From: Fructobacillus evanidus | Lineage (GTDB): Bacteria; Bacillota; Bacilli; Lactobacillales; Lactobacillaceae | Assembly (NCBI RefSeq): GCF_963580165.1 | Contig: NZ_CAUZLM010000002.1 | Location: 124,001-188,000, forward strand | Reading direction: 5' to 3' | Length of the DNA: 64,000 nucleotides | In this document: one piece after another, positions 35,360-44,222 of the stretch | How positions within the stretch are numbered: the first letter of the stretch is position 1 | How the letters are laid out: the number at the start of each line of letters is the position of its first letter | Translations under genes and position numbers: made by a program | Notes under the pieces: model-generated | Seen by the model: the letters and a program-made list of their open reading frames with translations, nothing else | Told to the model about the DNA's origin: nothing | Databases searched by the model: none

Positions 35360-36319
35360 TTAAACCTCCTGATTTCCTTGTCGGTAGCGTTTTAAACTTT
35401 CTGCATAGGGACGATGCTGAATCACTTCACCCGCCTGCCAGTTAGCCACCCCGTAGACGACCCCTAACTGGCCATCTAAGCCCGGGAGCAAGCGTTGATA
35501 AACCGTCTTGACCAAGGCTTGGTTCAACAATTGGCGGTCAAGGCCGAGGTTGAGTAGGCGGTCGAAAACAGCAATCTCAGAATTAGCGTGTAAAGTACTC
35601 AAAACCAAATGACCAGCTAAAGCCGCTTGGAGAGCGGCCTGAGCAGTCTTGGTATCACGAATCTCGCCAATTACTAATAAATCCGGTCGGTGACGCAGGG
35701 CCACCTTAATTAGGGATTGATAGTCAATTCCGGCCTGTTCGTTGACCTGTAGTTGTAAAAAAGCTGGCTGATAAATTTCAACCGGGTCTTCCACTGTTAA
35801 GACGACCTTGCCTGGTGACCAGGCCTCCAGCAAGCGGTAAAGGGTACTGGTCTTACCGGACCCAGTGGGACCAGCCACCAAGTAAAGGCCTGCACTGATT
35901 TTTTCGGCAACTAAGTCCACAAAGATAGCTGGCTCAAACCAGTGATTTTTCGACAAATCAGGATAAATCAGCCGTAAAACGGCGCTTTCTTGTCCCAAAA
36001 AATCCCCAACGGTTGAAACACGGACGAAGCCTTGACCAAAATCAAAGCGTCCTAGTTGTGGCCGCCGGCTCTCAGCCAAGTTCAGGCCCGCCCGGTACTT
36101 AATCACAGCCAAGGCCCTTTTTCCAAAGTCCGCTTCCATCACTGCCAAAGTTCTCACTTGACCCGAAATTTGTCCCCGTACCTGGTAATCGCTGCCTTCT
36201 GCTGGTAAAAAATAAAAGTCCGTTACCTTTTGTGTCTGTCCCCAGGTCAAAACAGCTCGAATCCAATCGGCGGGGTCTGCTCGTTCATGTTCAGGCCAAT
36301 TTGCTATTTTCTTGATCAT
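35360..36319 (-). CDS. comGA: ComGA, competence pilus assembly ATPase
   Basis: The protein has 319 residues and is a GspE/PilB-type secretion ATPase. The Walker A motif is GPTGSGKTSTLYR near residue 150, the Walker B/Asp-box region is PDLLVIGEIRDTKTAQAALQAA near 210, and the His-box is LSTLHANS. It powers pseudopilus extension at the inner membrane. It is the first gene of a complete comGA-GG operon. A TGCGTATA (36429-36422, minus) about 100 nt upstream loosely resembles an alternative-sigma (ComX-type) com-box, but this is weak. Confidence 0.93.
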   Translation of the reverse strand: MIKKIANWPEHERADPADWIRAVLTWGQTQKVTDFYFLPAEGSDYQVRGQISGQVRTLAVMEADFGKRALAVIKYRAGLNLAESRRPQLGRFDFGQGFVRVSTVGDFLGQESAVLRLIYPDLSKNHWFEPAIFVDLVAEKISAGLYLVAGPTGSGKTSTLYRLLEAWSPGKVVLTVEDPVEIYQPAFLQLQVNEQAGIDYQSLIKVALRHRPDLLVIGEIRDTKTAQAALQAALAGHLVLSTLHANSEIAVFDRLLNLGLDRQLLNQALVKTVYQRLLPGLDGQLGVVYGVANWQAGEVIQHRPYAESLKRYRQGNQEV

Positions 36320-36456
36320 GGTGACCTCCTTTCATCGCTAGTGAGTAAGACGACCAGGTCAGCAAAAAATGGCTCAATCAAAAAGCGTTCGGGTAGCTAA
36401 TTTTTTACTGCATCGCTACTTATACGCACTATTGGATTAGACGGAGAAATCTTTGA

Positions 36457-36496
36457 AGAAAAAAAGAAGTCAAAATCCTCGATTGGCCTGACTTCT
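36457..36496 (-). terminator. Terminator (distal) between folD and comGA
   Basis: On the minus strand AGAAGTCA (36496-36489) and TGACTTCT (36472-36465) are followed by TTTTTTTC. Confidence 0.8.
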
Positions 36497-36501
36497 AGTA
36501 G

Positions 36502-36531
36502 AAAAAAAGACCGAATTCAATGGATTCGATC
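36502..36531 (-). terminator. Terminator (proximal) after folD
   Basis: On the minus strand GATCGAAT and ATTCGGTC (one wobble pair) are followed by TTTTTTTC. It stands in tandem with the hairpin at 36457-36496. Confidence 0.75.
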
Positions 36532-36557
36532 CTTTAAATAATACTTATTAATTTTTA

Positions 36558-37409
36558 CTAATTTTTTTCTTGGCTCAAAGCCGCTGCGAAAGTATTTTCC
36601 AACAGAGTGGCGATGGTCATCGGACCAACACCACCTGGAACTGGTGTAATGAAGGAAGCTTTCTTTTCGGCCGAAGCGAATTCGATATCACCGGTTGTCT
36701 TGCCGTCCACAACGTTCATCCCAACATCAACCAAAACGGCACCATCCTTGATTTGGTCACCAGTAATAAAGTTAGCAATCCCAACCCCAACAACAACGAT
36801 GTCTGCATCCTTTAAGACATCCAAGAGCATTTCACGTGGTGTGTAACGGTGAGCTAACGTCACCGTTGCGTTCGCGTTGTTCAACAAAGCAGCCATTGGG
36901 CGACCAAAGAGTTGAGAACGGCCAACGACAACAGCCTTTTTCCCATGCAAGTCGATGTCATAGTGCTTCAACATCGTCATCACCCCTTGAGGAGTGGCTG
37001 CTACGGCGTATTCACCAGGTTGGTCACCAAAGAGCATCCCTTGGTTGAAAGCACCTAATCCATCAACATCCTTTTCTGGGGCGATGGCTGAGAAAACTTG
37101 TTGGTCGTTGACGGCTTCTGGCAATGGTGCCTGAACCAAAATACCAGTCACGCTTGGATCTGCGTTCAAATCTGCTACAATCTTTAAGACGGCTTCTGTT
37201 GTCACATCGTCAGCAACCGCAATATCTTCAGTGGCAATACCAACCTTGGCTGCTGCTCGTTGCTTCATGCCAACATAAAGACGTGATCCATCATTTTTTG
37301 GATCAAAAACAACCGCTAACTTTGGACTCAACCCCGATTCCTTGACCTTGTCCGCCAGTGCGATTTTGAGGTCCTTTGACAGGGCCTTTCCGTCTAAAAT
37401 AGTTGCCAT
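36558..37409 (-). CDS. folD: Bifunctional methylenetetrahydrofolate dehydrogenase/cyclohydrolase
   Basis: The protein has 283 residues. It shows the FolD motifs SRLYVGMKQRAAAKVGI (with the catalytic Lys region near 50), GILVQAPLPEAVN near 93, DVDGLGAFNQG near 120 and the nucleotide-binding GRSQLFGRPMAALL near 164, ending TPVPGGVGPMTIATLLENT. It interconverts methylene-, methenyl- and formyl-THF in the cytosol. It supplies one-carbon units for purines and connects with the neighbouring thyA. It is monocistronic, with two tandem terminators. Confidence 0.96.
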   Translation of the reverse strand: MATILDGKALSKDLKIALADKVKESGLSPKLAVVFDPKNDGSRLYVGMKQRAAAKVGIATEDIAVADDVTTEAVLKIVADLNADPSVTGILVQAPLPEAVNDQQVFSAIAPEKDVDGLGAFNQGMLFGDQPGEYAVAATPQGVMTMLKHYDIDLHGKKAVVVGRSQLFGRPMAALLNNANATVTLAHRYTPREMLLDVLKDADIVVVGVGIANFITGDQIKDGAVLVDVGMNVVDGKTTGDIEFASAEKKASFITPVPGGVGPMTIATLLENTFAAALSQEKN

Positions 37410-37517
37410 TATGTTTCTCCTTGTTCCTGATTTTCCGAACGTTTTATTATAAAATATCTTTGTAAGACCATTTTATCAGAATAAAACCGTTTTTTGTTTA
37501 CAGAAAGGTAATTTTTT

Positions 37518-37997
37518 ATGTCTGACAACCGTATTTCTTGGGATCAATACTTTATCGCACAAGCTGCCATCCTCTCAACCCGGTCAACTTGTACTAGGCG
37601 GCACGTTGGTGCCATCCTTGTGAAAGACCATCGCATTATCGCCTCTGGTTACAACGGTGCCGTTTCTGGTACCCCTCATTGTACGGAAGTTGGCGACTAT
37701 ATCGTTGATGGTCACTGTATCAGAGCCGTTCACGCTGAACAAAACGCCCTCATGCAAGCCGCCTCAATGGGCATTGCCGTTGAGGGGTCAGAGGTCTATG
37801 TAACCGACGTTCCCTGCGTGCAATGTACGAAACTTTTACTTCAAGCAGGCATTACCAAGATTAACTTCATGCGCGACTATCGTAATGACGATTTCGCGGA
37901 ATCCCTCTTAGAAGAAAAAAACGTTGCCCTAGTCCAAGTTCCCTTTGAAAAACAGACGGCAGAACAAATTAACCTCGCCCAATTTATTAAAGACTAA
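37518..37997 (+). CDS. comEB: Deoxycytidylate (dCMP) deaminase, ComEB-type
   Basis: The protein has 159 residues. It has the zinc-dependent deaminase motifs HAEQNA (His72, Glu74) and PCVQC (Cys100, Cys103) and the family N-terminus SWDQYFIAQAAILSTRSTCTRR. It deaminates dCMP to dUMP, the substrate of the next gene thyA. The comEB name comes from its operon position in Bacillus and does not imply a role in DNA uptake. A terminator separates it from thyA. Confidence 0.93.
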   Translation: MSDNRISWDQYFIAQAAILSTRSTCTRRHVGAILVKDHRIIASGYNGAVSGTPHCTEVGDYIVDGHCIRAVHAEQNALMQAASMGIAVEGSEVYVTDVPCVQCTKLLLQAGITKINFMRDYRNDDFAESLLEEKNVALVQVPFEKQTAEQINLAQFIKD

Positions 37998-38004
37998 ACC
38001 CAAG

Positions 38005-38033
38005 AAAAAGCAAGGAGGATTCCTTGCTTTTTT
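38005..38033 (+). terminator. Terminator between comEB and thyA
   Basis: AAAAAGCAAGGA and TCCTTGCTTTTT flank a GGAT loop and are followed by T. A TATACT -10 for thyA follows at 38036-38041. Confidence 0.88.
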
Positions 38034-38076
38034 GCTATACTGAGAAGGACGAATTTTTATTAAAGGGGACTTACTC

Positions 38077-39039
38077 ATGAGTCAAAACGAACAAACTTAC
38101 CTCGATCTGGCCGCTAAAATTTTGAACGAAGGCCACTACAAGGACGATCGGACCGGGACCGGAACCTATTCCATCTTCGGGACACAAATGCGCTTTGACC
38201 TCCAGGAAGGCTTTCCTCTTTTAACCACTAAAAAAGTTTTCTTCAAGCTAATCAAATCAGAATTGCTCTGGTTCTTGCGCGGTGATAATAACATCCGCTT
38301 CTTGTTGCAAAACAATAACCATATCTGGGACGAATGGGCCTTTAAAAACTGGATTGAGTCCGATGAATATAGCGGACCAGACATGACTGATTTTGGCTTA
38401 CGTTCACAAACCGATGCCGAATTCAATGCCCTCTACCAGAAACAAAAGGACATCTTCGTCGACAAAATCTTAAACGATGATGACTTTATGGAAAAGTACG
38501 GGTATATCGGTGAAGTTTACGGTAAGCTCTGGCGGTCATGGGCATCTGTTTTGCCCGATGGTGGCACCACAGACCAAATCAGCAACTTAATCGACCAAAT
38601 CAAGAACAATCCGAACTCTCGGCGTTTGATTTTGTCTGCTTGGAATGCCGAAACGACGCCCCAGGCACCACTACCATCCTGCCACGTTTTGTCACAATAC
38701 TACGTCAGCGAGGGTAAGCTTTCAGCACAACTTTACCAACGCTCGGGTGACTTTTTCTTAGGTGTTCCTTTCAACATCGCTTCTTACTCGCTGTTGATTC
38801 ACATGATTGCAGCCCAAACCGGTCTGGAAGTCGGTGACTTTGTCCACACTATCGGCGACACCCACATCTACAAGAATCACGTCGACCAGGTCAAAGAACA
38901 AATCAGTCGGCCAATGCATCCATTGCCAAAACTTTGGTTGAACCCCGAGGTCAAGTCAATTTTTGACTACACCATGGATGACATTAAAATTTTGGATTAT
39001 GAATCAGAACCGGCTATCCGCGGTGCGGTTGCGGTTTAA
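38077..39039 (+). CDS. thyA: Thymidylate synthase
   Basis: The protein has 320 residues, the long ThyA form with the 50-residue insert found in Lactobacillus casei. Key sites are DDRTGTGTYSIFG near 23, the catalytic cysteine at residue 202 in LPSCHVLSQYYV, and SGDFFLGVPFNIASY near 223. It methylates dUMP to dTMP using methylene-THF. It works with the upstream dCMP deaminase (dUMP supply) and FolD (folate interconversion) on the same stretch. Confidence 0.97.
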   Translation: MSQNEQTYLDLAAKILNEGHYKDDRTGTGTYSIFGTQMRFDLQEGFPLLTTKKVFFKLIKSELLWFLRGDNNIRFLLQNNNHIWDEWAFKNWIESDEYSGPDMTDFGLRSQTDAEFNALYQKQKDIFVDKILNDDDFMEKYGYIGEVYGKLWRSWASVLPDGGTTDQISNLIDQIKNNPNSRRLILSAWNAETTPQAPLPSCHVLSQYYVSEGKLSAQLYQRSGDFFLGVPFNIASYSLLIHMIAAQTGLEVGDFVHTIGDTHIYKNHVDQVKEQISRPMHPLPKLWLNPEVKSIFDYTMDDIKILDYESEPAIRGAVAV

Positions 39040-39074
39040 GCAAAGCTATTCACTTCCGATTAGCATTAGAAGAC

Positions 39075-39118
39075 AAAACGGCAGTGACCATCTCATTTTG
39101 ATGGTCACTGCCGTTTTT
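39075..39118. terminator. Bidirectional terminator between thyA and uvrA
   Basis: AAAACGGCAGTGACCATC pairs with GATGGTCACTGCCGTTTT, with A/T runs at both ends. Confidence 0.94.
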
Positions 39119-39126
39119 ATTATTCT

Positions 39127-42015
39127 TTAGGGCTGCGCTGATTTTTCATCACGCTTTTCACGAGCGATATCCCGCTCCATAATCTTTTTCAAATACTTAG
39201 CCGTATAAGATTCGGTGTTTTTCGCCACCTTTTCCGGTGTCCCAGTGACCAGAATCTTACCACCGCCGGCACCACCCTCTGGGCCCAAATCAATCAACCA
39301 GTCGGCTGACTTAATCACGTCCAGGTTGTGTTCGATAACGACGACCGTATTGCCGGCATCAACCAGGCGGTTCAAAACCGTTAGCAGGCGGGCAATGTCA
39401 TCGGTGTGCAAACCAGTTGTTGGTTCATCGAGGATATAAATCGTCTTCCCATTTGTCCGACGATGTAACTCAGAAGCCAACTTCATTCGCTGTGCCTCCC
39501 CACCTGATAGGGTTGTTGCGGACTGGCCTAATTTGACATAGCCCAAACCAACATCATTGATTGTTTGCAAGCGACGCGCAATCTTTGGAATTGGTGCAAA
39601 GAAGTCGAGGGCTTCCTTGGCCGTCATATCCAAGACCTGAGAGATCGTCTTATCCTTATAAGTGACTTCCAGCGTTTCGGAGTTGTAGCGAGTGCCACCA
39701 CAGACCTCACAGGCCACGTAAACATCCGGTAAGAAGTTCATCTCAATCTTGATGACCCCATCACCGCGACAATTTTCACAGCGGCCCCCCTTCGTATTGA
39801 AGGAGAACCGTCCCTTGGAATAGCCACGAAGCTTGGCCTCATTTGTTTGGGCAAACAACTCGCGAATATCATCGAAGACACCCGTATAGGTTGCAGGATT
39901 CGACCGTGGCGTTCGACCGATTGGCGATTGGTCGATGTCGACCACTTGCTCTAGGTTTTCAATTCCTTCAACCGAACGGTAAGCACCGGGCTTATTCGAA
40001 TTCTTGTTGAGCTTTTGCTTCAAAACCCGTTTCAAAATGGTATTCACCAGTGTCGACTTACCCGATCCAGAAACCCCCGTAACGGCCACAAACTTCCCTA
40101 ATGGAAACTTCGCCGTAATGTTTTTCAGGTTATTTTCCTTTGCTCCCCGAATAACAATTTCTTCGCCATTACCCTTGCGACGAGACTTCGGTACCGGAAT
40201 ATAACGCTTTCCTGAGAGGTACTGACCAGTCAAAGATTTGGGATTCTTCATAACTTCGGCCGGTGTGCCAGCAGCCATAATTTGGCCACCAAGCGATCCA
40301 GCCCCAGGACCAACATCAATCAAATAGTCGGCGGCCTCCATGGTATCCTCATCGTGTTCAACGACAACCAGCGTATTGCCCAAATCACGCATCGACTGCA
40401 TCGATGCTAAGAGTTTGTCATTATCACGCTGGTGCAAACCAATCGATGGTTCATCCAAAACGTAGAGAACTCCAGACAGGTTTGAACCAATTTGCGTGGC
40501 CAATCGAATTCGCTGCGATTCCCCACCGGACAAAGTTGAAGCTGACCGAGACAACGTCAGGTAATCAAGACCAACCGACCGTAAGAAGCCAAGTCGATCT
40601 TGAATTTCCTTTAAGATGGGTTGGGCAATTTCTTGGTCTTGGGGGCCAAAGGTCAAATCAGCAAAATAAGCCAATTCCTCATTAACCGGCAAATTCGTGA
40701 CATCACCAATATTGCGGCCACCAACCTTGATGGACAAGGCCGCTGGATTCAACCGGTACCCATGACATGCTGGACAGGTCAGTTGCGTCATATATTGAGC
40801 CATCTGGTCCCGGGTGAAGTCAGAATTAGTTTCCTTATAACGGCGGGAAACGTTGTTCATCACCCCTTCAAAAACCTGGTCAGCATCACGAACACCACCA
40901 AAATCATTTTGGAAATGGAAGTGGAATTCCTTTTCACCCGACCCATACAAAATCAGGTCCTGGTCCTTCTTTGGCAAGTCCATAAAGGGCACATTTTGAT
41001 CAATGCCAAATTGTTCACAGAACTGTTCCAACAATGCGGGATAGTAATTAGAAGAAATTGGGTTCCAAGGCGCCAGAGCACCCTGTTTCAACGTCAAAGT
41101 ATCATCTGGCACGACGAGGTCTAAATCAACCTCCTGAGTCGCCCCAAGCCCCTGACAAACAGGACAAGCCCCCATCGGCGCGTTGAAAGAAAAGAGTCGC
41201 GGTTCCAACCGACCAACCTTAAAATCTTTCAGGTCACCCAAATAGTGATCTGAGAACCGCAATGGCGCAGGAACTTCCTCGTCACCACGGCCAACCGGTT
41301 CCAAAACGACTAAGCCACCCGCTAGGTTTGTGGCCGCCTCAATCGAATCGAAAAGGCGGGACCGGGCATCAGCACGCAAAACAATTCGATCCACCAGAAC
41401 ATCGATATCATGGAAACGATTGCGTTCCAAAGCGAGGTCATCAACTGTATCAAGTTCGACAATCTCACCGTCAATGCGAGCTCGTAAATAGCCCTGCTTT
41501 TGCATCTGGGCAAAGGCCTTCTCGTGAGTTCCTTTTTTGTGCTGGATAATCGGCGCAAAGACCTGCAAACGGGTCCCCTCCGGTAACTCTTTTTGAGCGT
41601 ATTCGACCATCTGATCAATCGAATGAAGGATTTTCGTCCCATCCTTGGGGTCGTCAGGCTTCCCCACACGAGCAAACAACAAACGGAAATAATCCGAAAT
41701 TTCGGTTACCGTTCCCACCGTTGACCGCGGATTATTCGAAGTTGTCTTTTGATCAATGGAAATGGCCGGTGAAAGGCCATCAATGGAATCGACGTCGGGC
41801 TTATCCATCTGCCCCAAAAATTGGCGGGCATAGGCGGACAATGATTCCACATAGCGACGCTGACCCTCGGCATAGAGGGTATCAAAAGCGAGAGAAGACT
41901 TTCCAGAGCCGGATAAACCAGTCACAACCGTGAGAGATTCCTTTGGAATATCAACATCAATATTTTTTAAATTATGGGCACGAGCCCCGCGAATTTCAAT
42001 TTTATCTTTCGCCAT
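39127..42015 (-). CDS. uvrA: Excinuclease ABC subunit A
   Basis: The protein has 962 residues from the ATG at 42015 (MAKDKIEIRGARAHNLKN), preceded by AGAGG; the frame runs seven codons further. It has two ABC ATPase modules with Walker A GLSGSGKSSLAF and GVSGSGKSTLVN, signatures LSGGESQRIRLA and LSGGEAQRMKLA, and zinc fingers with CPVCQ/CPACHG and CENCRGDG/CEVCGG. The UvrA dimer recognises bulky DNA lesions and loads UvrB. It follows uvrB by 86 nt without a promoter and should share its SOS control. Confidence 0.97.
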   Translation of the reverse strand: MAKDKIEIRGARAHNLKNIDVDIPKESLTVVTGLSGSGKSSLAFDTLYAEGQRRYVESLSAYARQFLGQMDKPDVDSIDGLSPAISIDQKTTSNNPRSTVGTVTEISDYFRLLFARVGKPDDPKDGTKILHSIDQMVEYAQKELPEGTRLQVFAPIIQHKKGTHEKAFAQMQKQGYLRARIDGEIVELDTVDDLALERNRFHDIDVLVDRIVLRADARSRLFDSIEAATNLAGGLVVLEPVGRGDEEVPAPLRFSDHYLGDLKDFKVGRLEPRLFSFNAPMGACPVCQGLGATQEVDLDLVVPDDTLTLKQGALAPWNPISSNYYPALLEQFCEQFGIDQNVPFMDLPKKDQDLILYGSGEKEFHFHFQNDFGGVRDADQVFEGVMNNVSRRYKETNSDFTRDQMAQYMTQLTCPACHGYRLNPAALSIKVGGRNIGDVTNLPVNEELAYFADLTFGPQDQEIAQPILKEIQDRLGFLRSVGLDYLTLSRSASTLSGGESQRIRLATQIGSNLSGVLYVLDEPSIGLHQRDNDKLLASMQSMRDLGNTLVVVEHDEDTMEAADYLIDVGPGAGSLGGQIMAAGTPAEVMKNPKSLTGQYLSGKRYIPVPKSRRKGNGEEIVIRGAKENNLKNITAKFPLGKFVAVTGVSGSGKSTLVNTILKRVLKQKLNKNSNKPGAYRSVEGIENLEQVVDIDQSPIGRTPRSNPATYTGVFDDIRELFAQTNEAKLRGYSKGRFSFNTKGGRCENCRGDGVIKIEMNFLPDVYVACEVCGGTRYNSETLEVTYKDKTISQVLDMTAKEALDFFAPIPKIARRLQTINDVGLGYVKLGQSATTLSGGEAQRMKLASELHRRTNGKTIYILDEPTTGLHTDDIARLLTVLNRLVDAGNTVVVIEHNLDVIKSADWLIDLGPEGGAGGGKILVTGTPEKVAKNTESYTAKYLKKIMERDIAREKRDEKSAQP

Positions 42016-42101
42016 AAAATCCTCTTTCATGGTCAAACGAGCACCAACCCGCTTGGCCAGTTCACCCCTGTTTTATCACATCGGTGACCTGAGGCCAACC
42101 C

Positions 42102-44111
42102 TTACCGGCCGGCCCGTTTCCTTAATTTCATAATATTATCGCGAATCTTAGCAGCCGTCTCAAAGTCTAAGCCCTTCGCCGCAGCCTTCATTTGGCTAGT
42201 GAGGTTTTCCAAAATTTCGGTCTGATCTGATTTTGGCAAATCAGCAAAGTCGACTTGCGTCAAGTCAACATCTTCAACCTCTTCAGCCGCCTTACTTGCA
42301 CTAATTAAGTCGCGAATTTCCTTTTTAATTGTCTGTGGCGTAATGCCATGCTCCTTGTTATAAGCCATCTGAATATCACGGCGGCGAGCCGTTTCATCCA
42401 TGGCTTCCTGCATGGAGCGTGTCACCTTATCGGCATACATAATCACGTGGCCATTTGCATTCCGGGCAGCTCGGCCAATCGTTTGGATCAGCGAGCGTGG
42501 ATTACGCAAGAAGCCTTCCTTATCAGCGTCCAAAATGGCTACCAGAGAAGTTTCAGGGACATCAATTCCTTCACGCAACAAGTTAATGCCGACTAGCACA
42601 TCGTACTTGCCCAAACGTAAATCACGGATAATCGCCGTTCGCTCAAGCGTCTTAACATCGGAATGAAGGTAAGCTACTTTGATACCAACGTCCTTCAAAT
42701 AGTCCGTCAAATCTTCTGACATCCGCTTCGTCAACGTGGTAATAAAGACACGCTCATTTCGTTCAACTCGTAGGTTAATTTCACCCACTAAATCATCGAT
42801 TTGGCCCATCACTGGGCGAACTTCAACTTCTGGATCAAGCAAACCGGTTGGTCGAATAATCTGCTCGACAATATCACGCTTTGGCACCCGAGAAAGTTCG
42901 TAATCACCCGGTGTAGCGGACATATAAATAATTTGATTAACGTGCTTTTCAAACTCTGGAAGCTGCAGAGGACGGTTATCCAGTGCTGAAGGCAAACGAA
43001 AACCGTAATCAACTAAAGTCTTCTTCCGGGCGCGGTCACCATTGTACATCCCACGAACTTGTGGCATCGTCACGTGACTTTCATCGACAACAATCAAAAA
43101 ATCATCGGGGAAGAAATCAAGAAGGGTAAATGGTGGTTCCCCCTCTTTGCGACCGTCCATCCAGCGTGAATAGTTTTCAATACCAGATGTAAAGCCCATT
43201 TCATTCAACATTGCTAAATCATATTCAGTTCGCTGCTTGATTCGCTGGGCTTCCAGGAGCTTTCCCTCTTTTTCAAACTCCTTGACCTGGTCTTCCATTT
43301 CTTGGCGAATACCAACCAATGCTTCCTTCATCCGTTCATCATCGGTCATGAAGTGTTTAGCTGGGAAAATGGCGACATGGTCACGTTCCGAGACCACCTG
43401 CCCGGTCAAGGCTGAAATTTGTCGAATACGGTCAATTTCGTCACCGAAAAATTCGACTCGCATGGCCAATTCATCCTGGGAAGCCGGGAAGATTTCAATC
43501 ACATCGCCTCGCACTCGGAAGGTTCCACGCTGGAAGTCAATATCGTTACGGGTAAATTGAATGTCAATCAGGTCGCGCATCAATTGGTTGCGCCCATATT
43601 CGTTACCGACTCGCAGAGAAATCACGTGGTTCTGATATTGGTGAGGGTCACCCAAACCAAAGATTGATGATACTGAGGCGACAACAATCGTGTCATTGCG
43701 TTCAAACAATGAAGCCGTTGCCGAGTTACGCAACTGGTCAATTTCATCATTAATCGCGGAATCCTTTTCAATAAAGGTGTCCGAAGAAGGCACATAAGCT
43801 TCTGGCTGGTAGTAATCATAGTAGGAAACGAAGTATTCAACCGCGTTGTGTGGAAAGAATTCCTTTAATTCTGAATAAAGCTGACCAGCCAAGGTCTTAT
43901 TATGTGACAAGACCAAGGTTGGCTTATTATTTTGGGCAATCACATTGGAAATCGTAAATGTTTTTCCGGTTCCAGTTGCCCCGAGCAATATTTGCTCTTT
44001 GACGCCATTTTTTAAACCCTTAACAAGCTTATCAATGGCTTTTGGCTGATCACCAGTCGGTTGGTACTTTGAAACAACTTCAAAGCTTTGATCCTTTTGC
44101 GGTGTAATCAA
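42102..44111 (-). CDS. uvrB: Excinuclease ABC subunit B
   Basis: The protein has 669 residues. Helicase-like motifs are LLGATGTGKTFT near 40, the beta-hairpin region YFVSYYDYYQPEAYVP near 92 and DESHVT near 340, and the C-terminal UVR domain has KGLDFETAAKIRDNIMKLRK. It verifies damage after UvrA and recruits UvrC. The start codon is TTG (44111), with AGGAGGAG 7 nt upstream, and no better ATG exists. The promoter has a consensus -10 and a LexA box over the -35. Confidence 0.97.
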   Translation of the reverse strand: MITPQKDQSFEVVSKYQPTGDQPKAIDKLVKGLKNGVKEQILLGATGTGKTFTISNVIAQNNKPTLVLSHNKTLAGQLYSELKEFFPHNAVEYFVSYYDYYQPEAYVPSSDTFIEKDSAINDEIDQLRNSATASLFERNDTIVVASVSSIFGLGDPHQYQNHVISLRVGNEYGRNQLMRDLIDIQFTRNDIDFQRGTFRVRGDVIEIFPASQDELAMRVEFFGDEIDRIRQISALTGQVVSERDHVAIFPAKHFMTDDERMKEALVGIRQEMEDQVKEFEKEGKLLEAQRIKQRTEYDLAMLNEMGFTSGIENYSRWMDGRKEGEPPFTLLDFFPDDFLIVVDESHVTMPQVRGMYNGDRARKKTLVDYGFRLPSALDNRPLQLPEFEKHVNQIIYMSATPGDYELSRVPKRDIVEQIIRPTGLLDPEVEVRPVMGQIDDLVGEINLRVERNERVFITTLTKRMSEDLTDYLKDVGIKVAYLHSDVKTLERTAIIRDLRLGKYDVLVGINLLREGIDVPETSLVAILDADKEGFLRNPRSLIQTIGRAARNANGHVIMYADKVTRSMQEAMDETARRRDIQMAYNKEHGITPQTIKKEIRDLISASKAAEEVEDVDLTQVDFADLPKSDQTEILENLTSQMKAAAKGLDFETAAKIRDNIMKLRKRAGR

Positions 44112-44150
44112 GATAACTCCTCCTCGCCTGGTAAAAAATCACTCAGGGAT

Positions 44151-44187
44151 ATTATAACAAATATAACAAAAAACGAACACATGTTCT
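44151..44187 (-). promoter_or_regulatory. uvrBA promoter with LexA/DinR (SOS) box
   Basis: GAACACATGTTC at 44175-44186 is an exact GAAC-N4-GTTC. A TATAAT -10 (minus, 44156-44151) lies 17 bp downstream of TGTTCG (44179-44174), which is half of the operator. The box also forms part of the ltaS terminator stem. LexA control of uvrB is known in Bacilli. Confidence 0.78.
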
Positions 44188-44207
44188 ATTACTTGAACGT
44201 GTTCGTT
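44168..44207 (-). terminator. ltaS terminator overlapping the SOS box
   Basis: On the minus strand AACGAACAC (44207-44199) and GTGTTCGTT (44180-44172) form the outer stem, GTTC/GAAC an inner stem, and TTTTGTTAT follows. It lies 16 nt after the ltaS stop and shares sequence with the uvrB operator. Confidence 0.78.
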
Positions 44208-44222
44208 TTCCTGTTTTGTTTT

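Noticed and set aside
36421..36430. ComX-type com-box upstream of comGA
   Set aside because: TGCGTATA is only a loose match to TACGAATA and cannot be supported alone.
37425..37445. SOS box near the folD/comEB intergenic region
   Set aside because: GAACGTTT lacks the second half-site.
37518..37997. Competence function for comEB
   Set aside because: The sequence is a dCMP deaminase and sits with thyA; the name reflects Bacillus operon position only.
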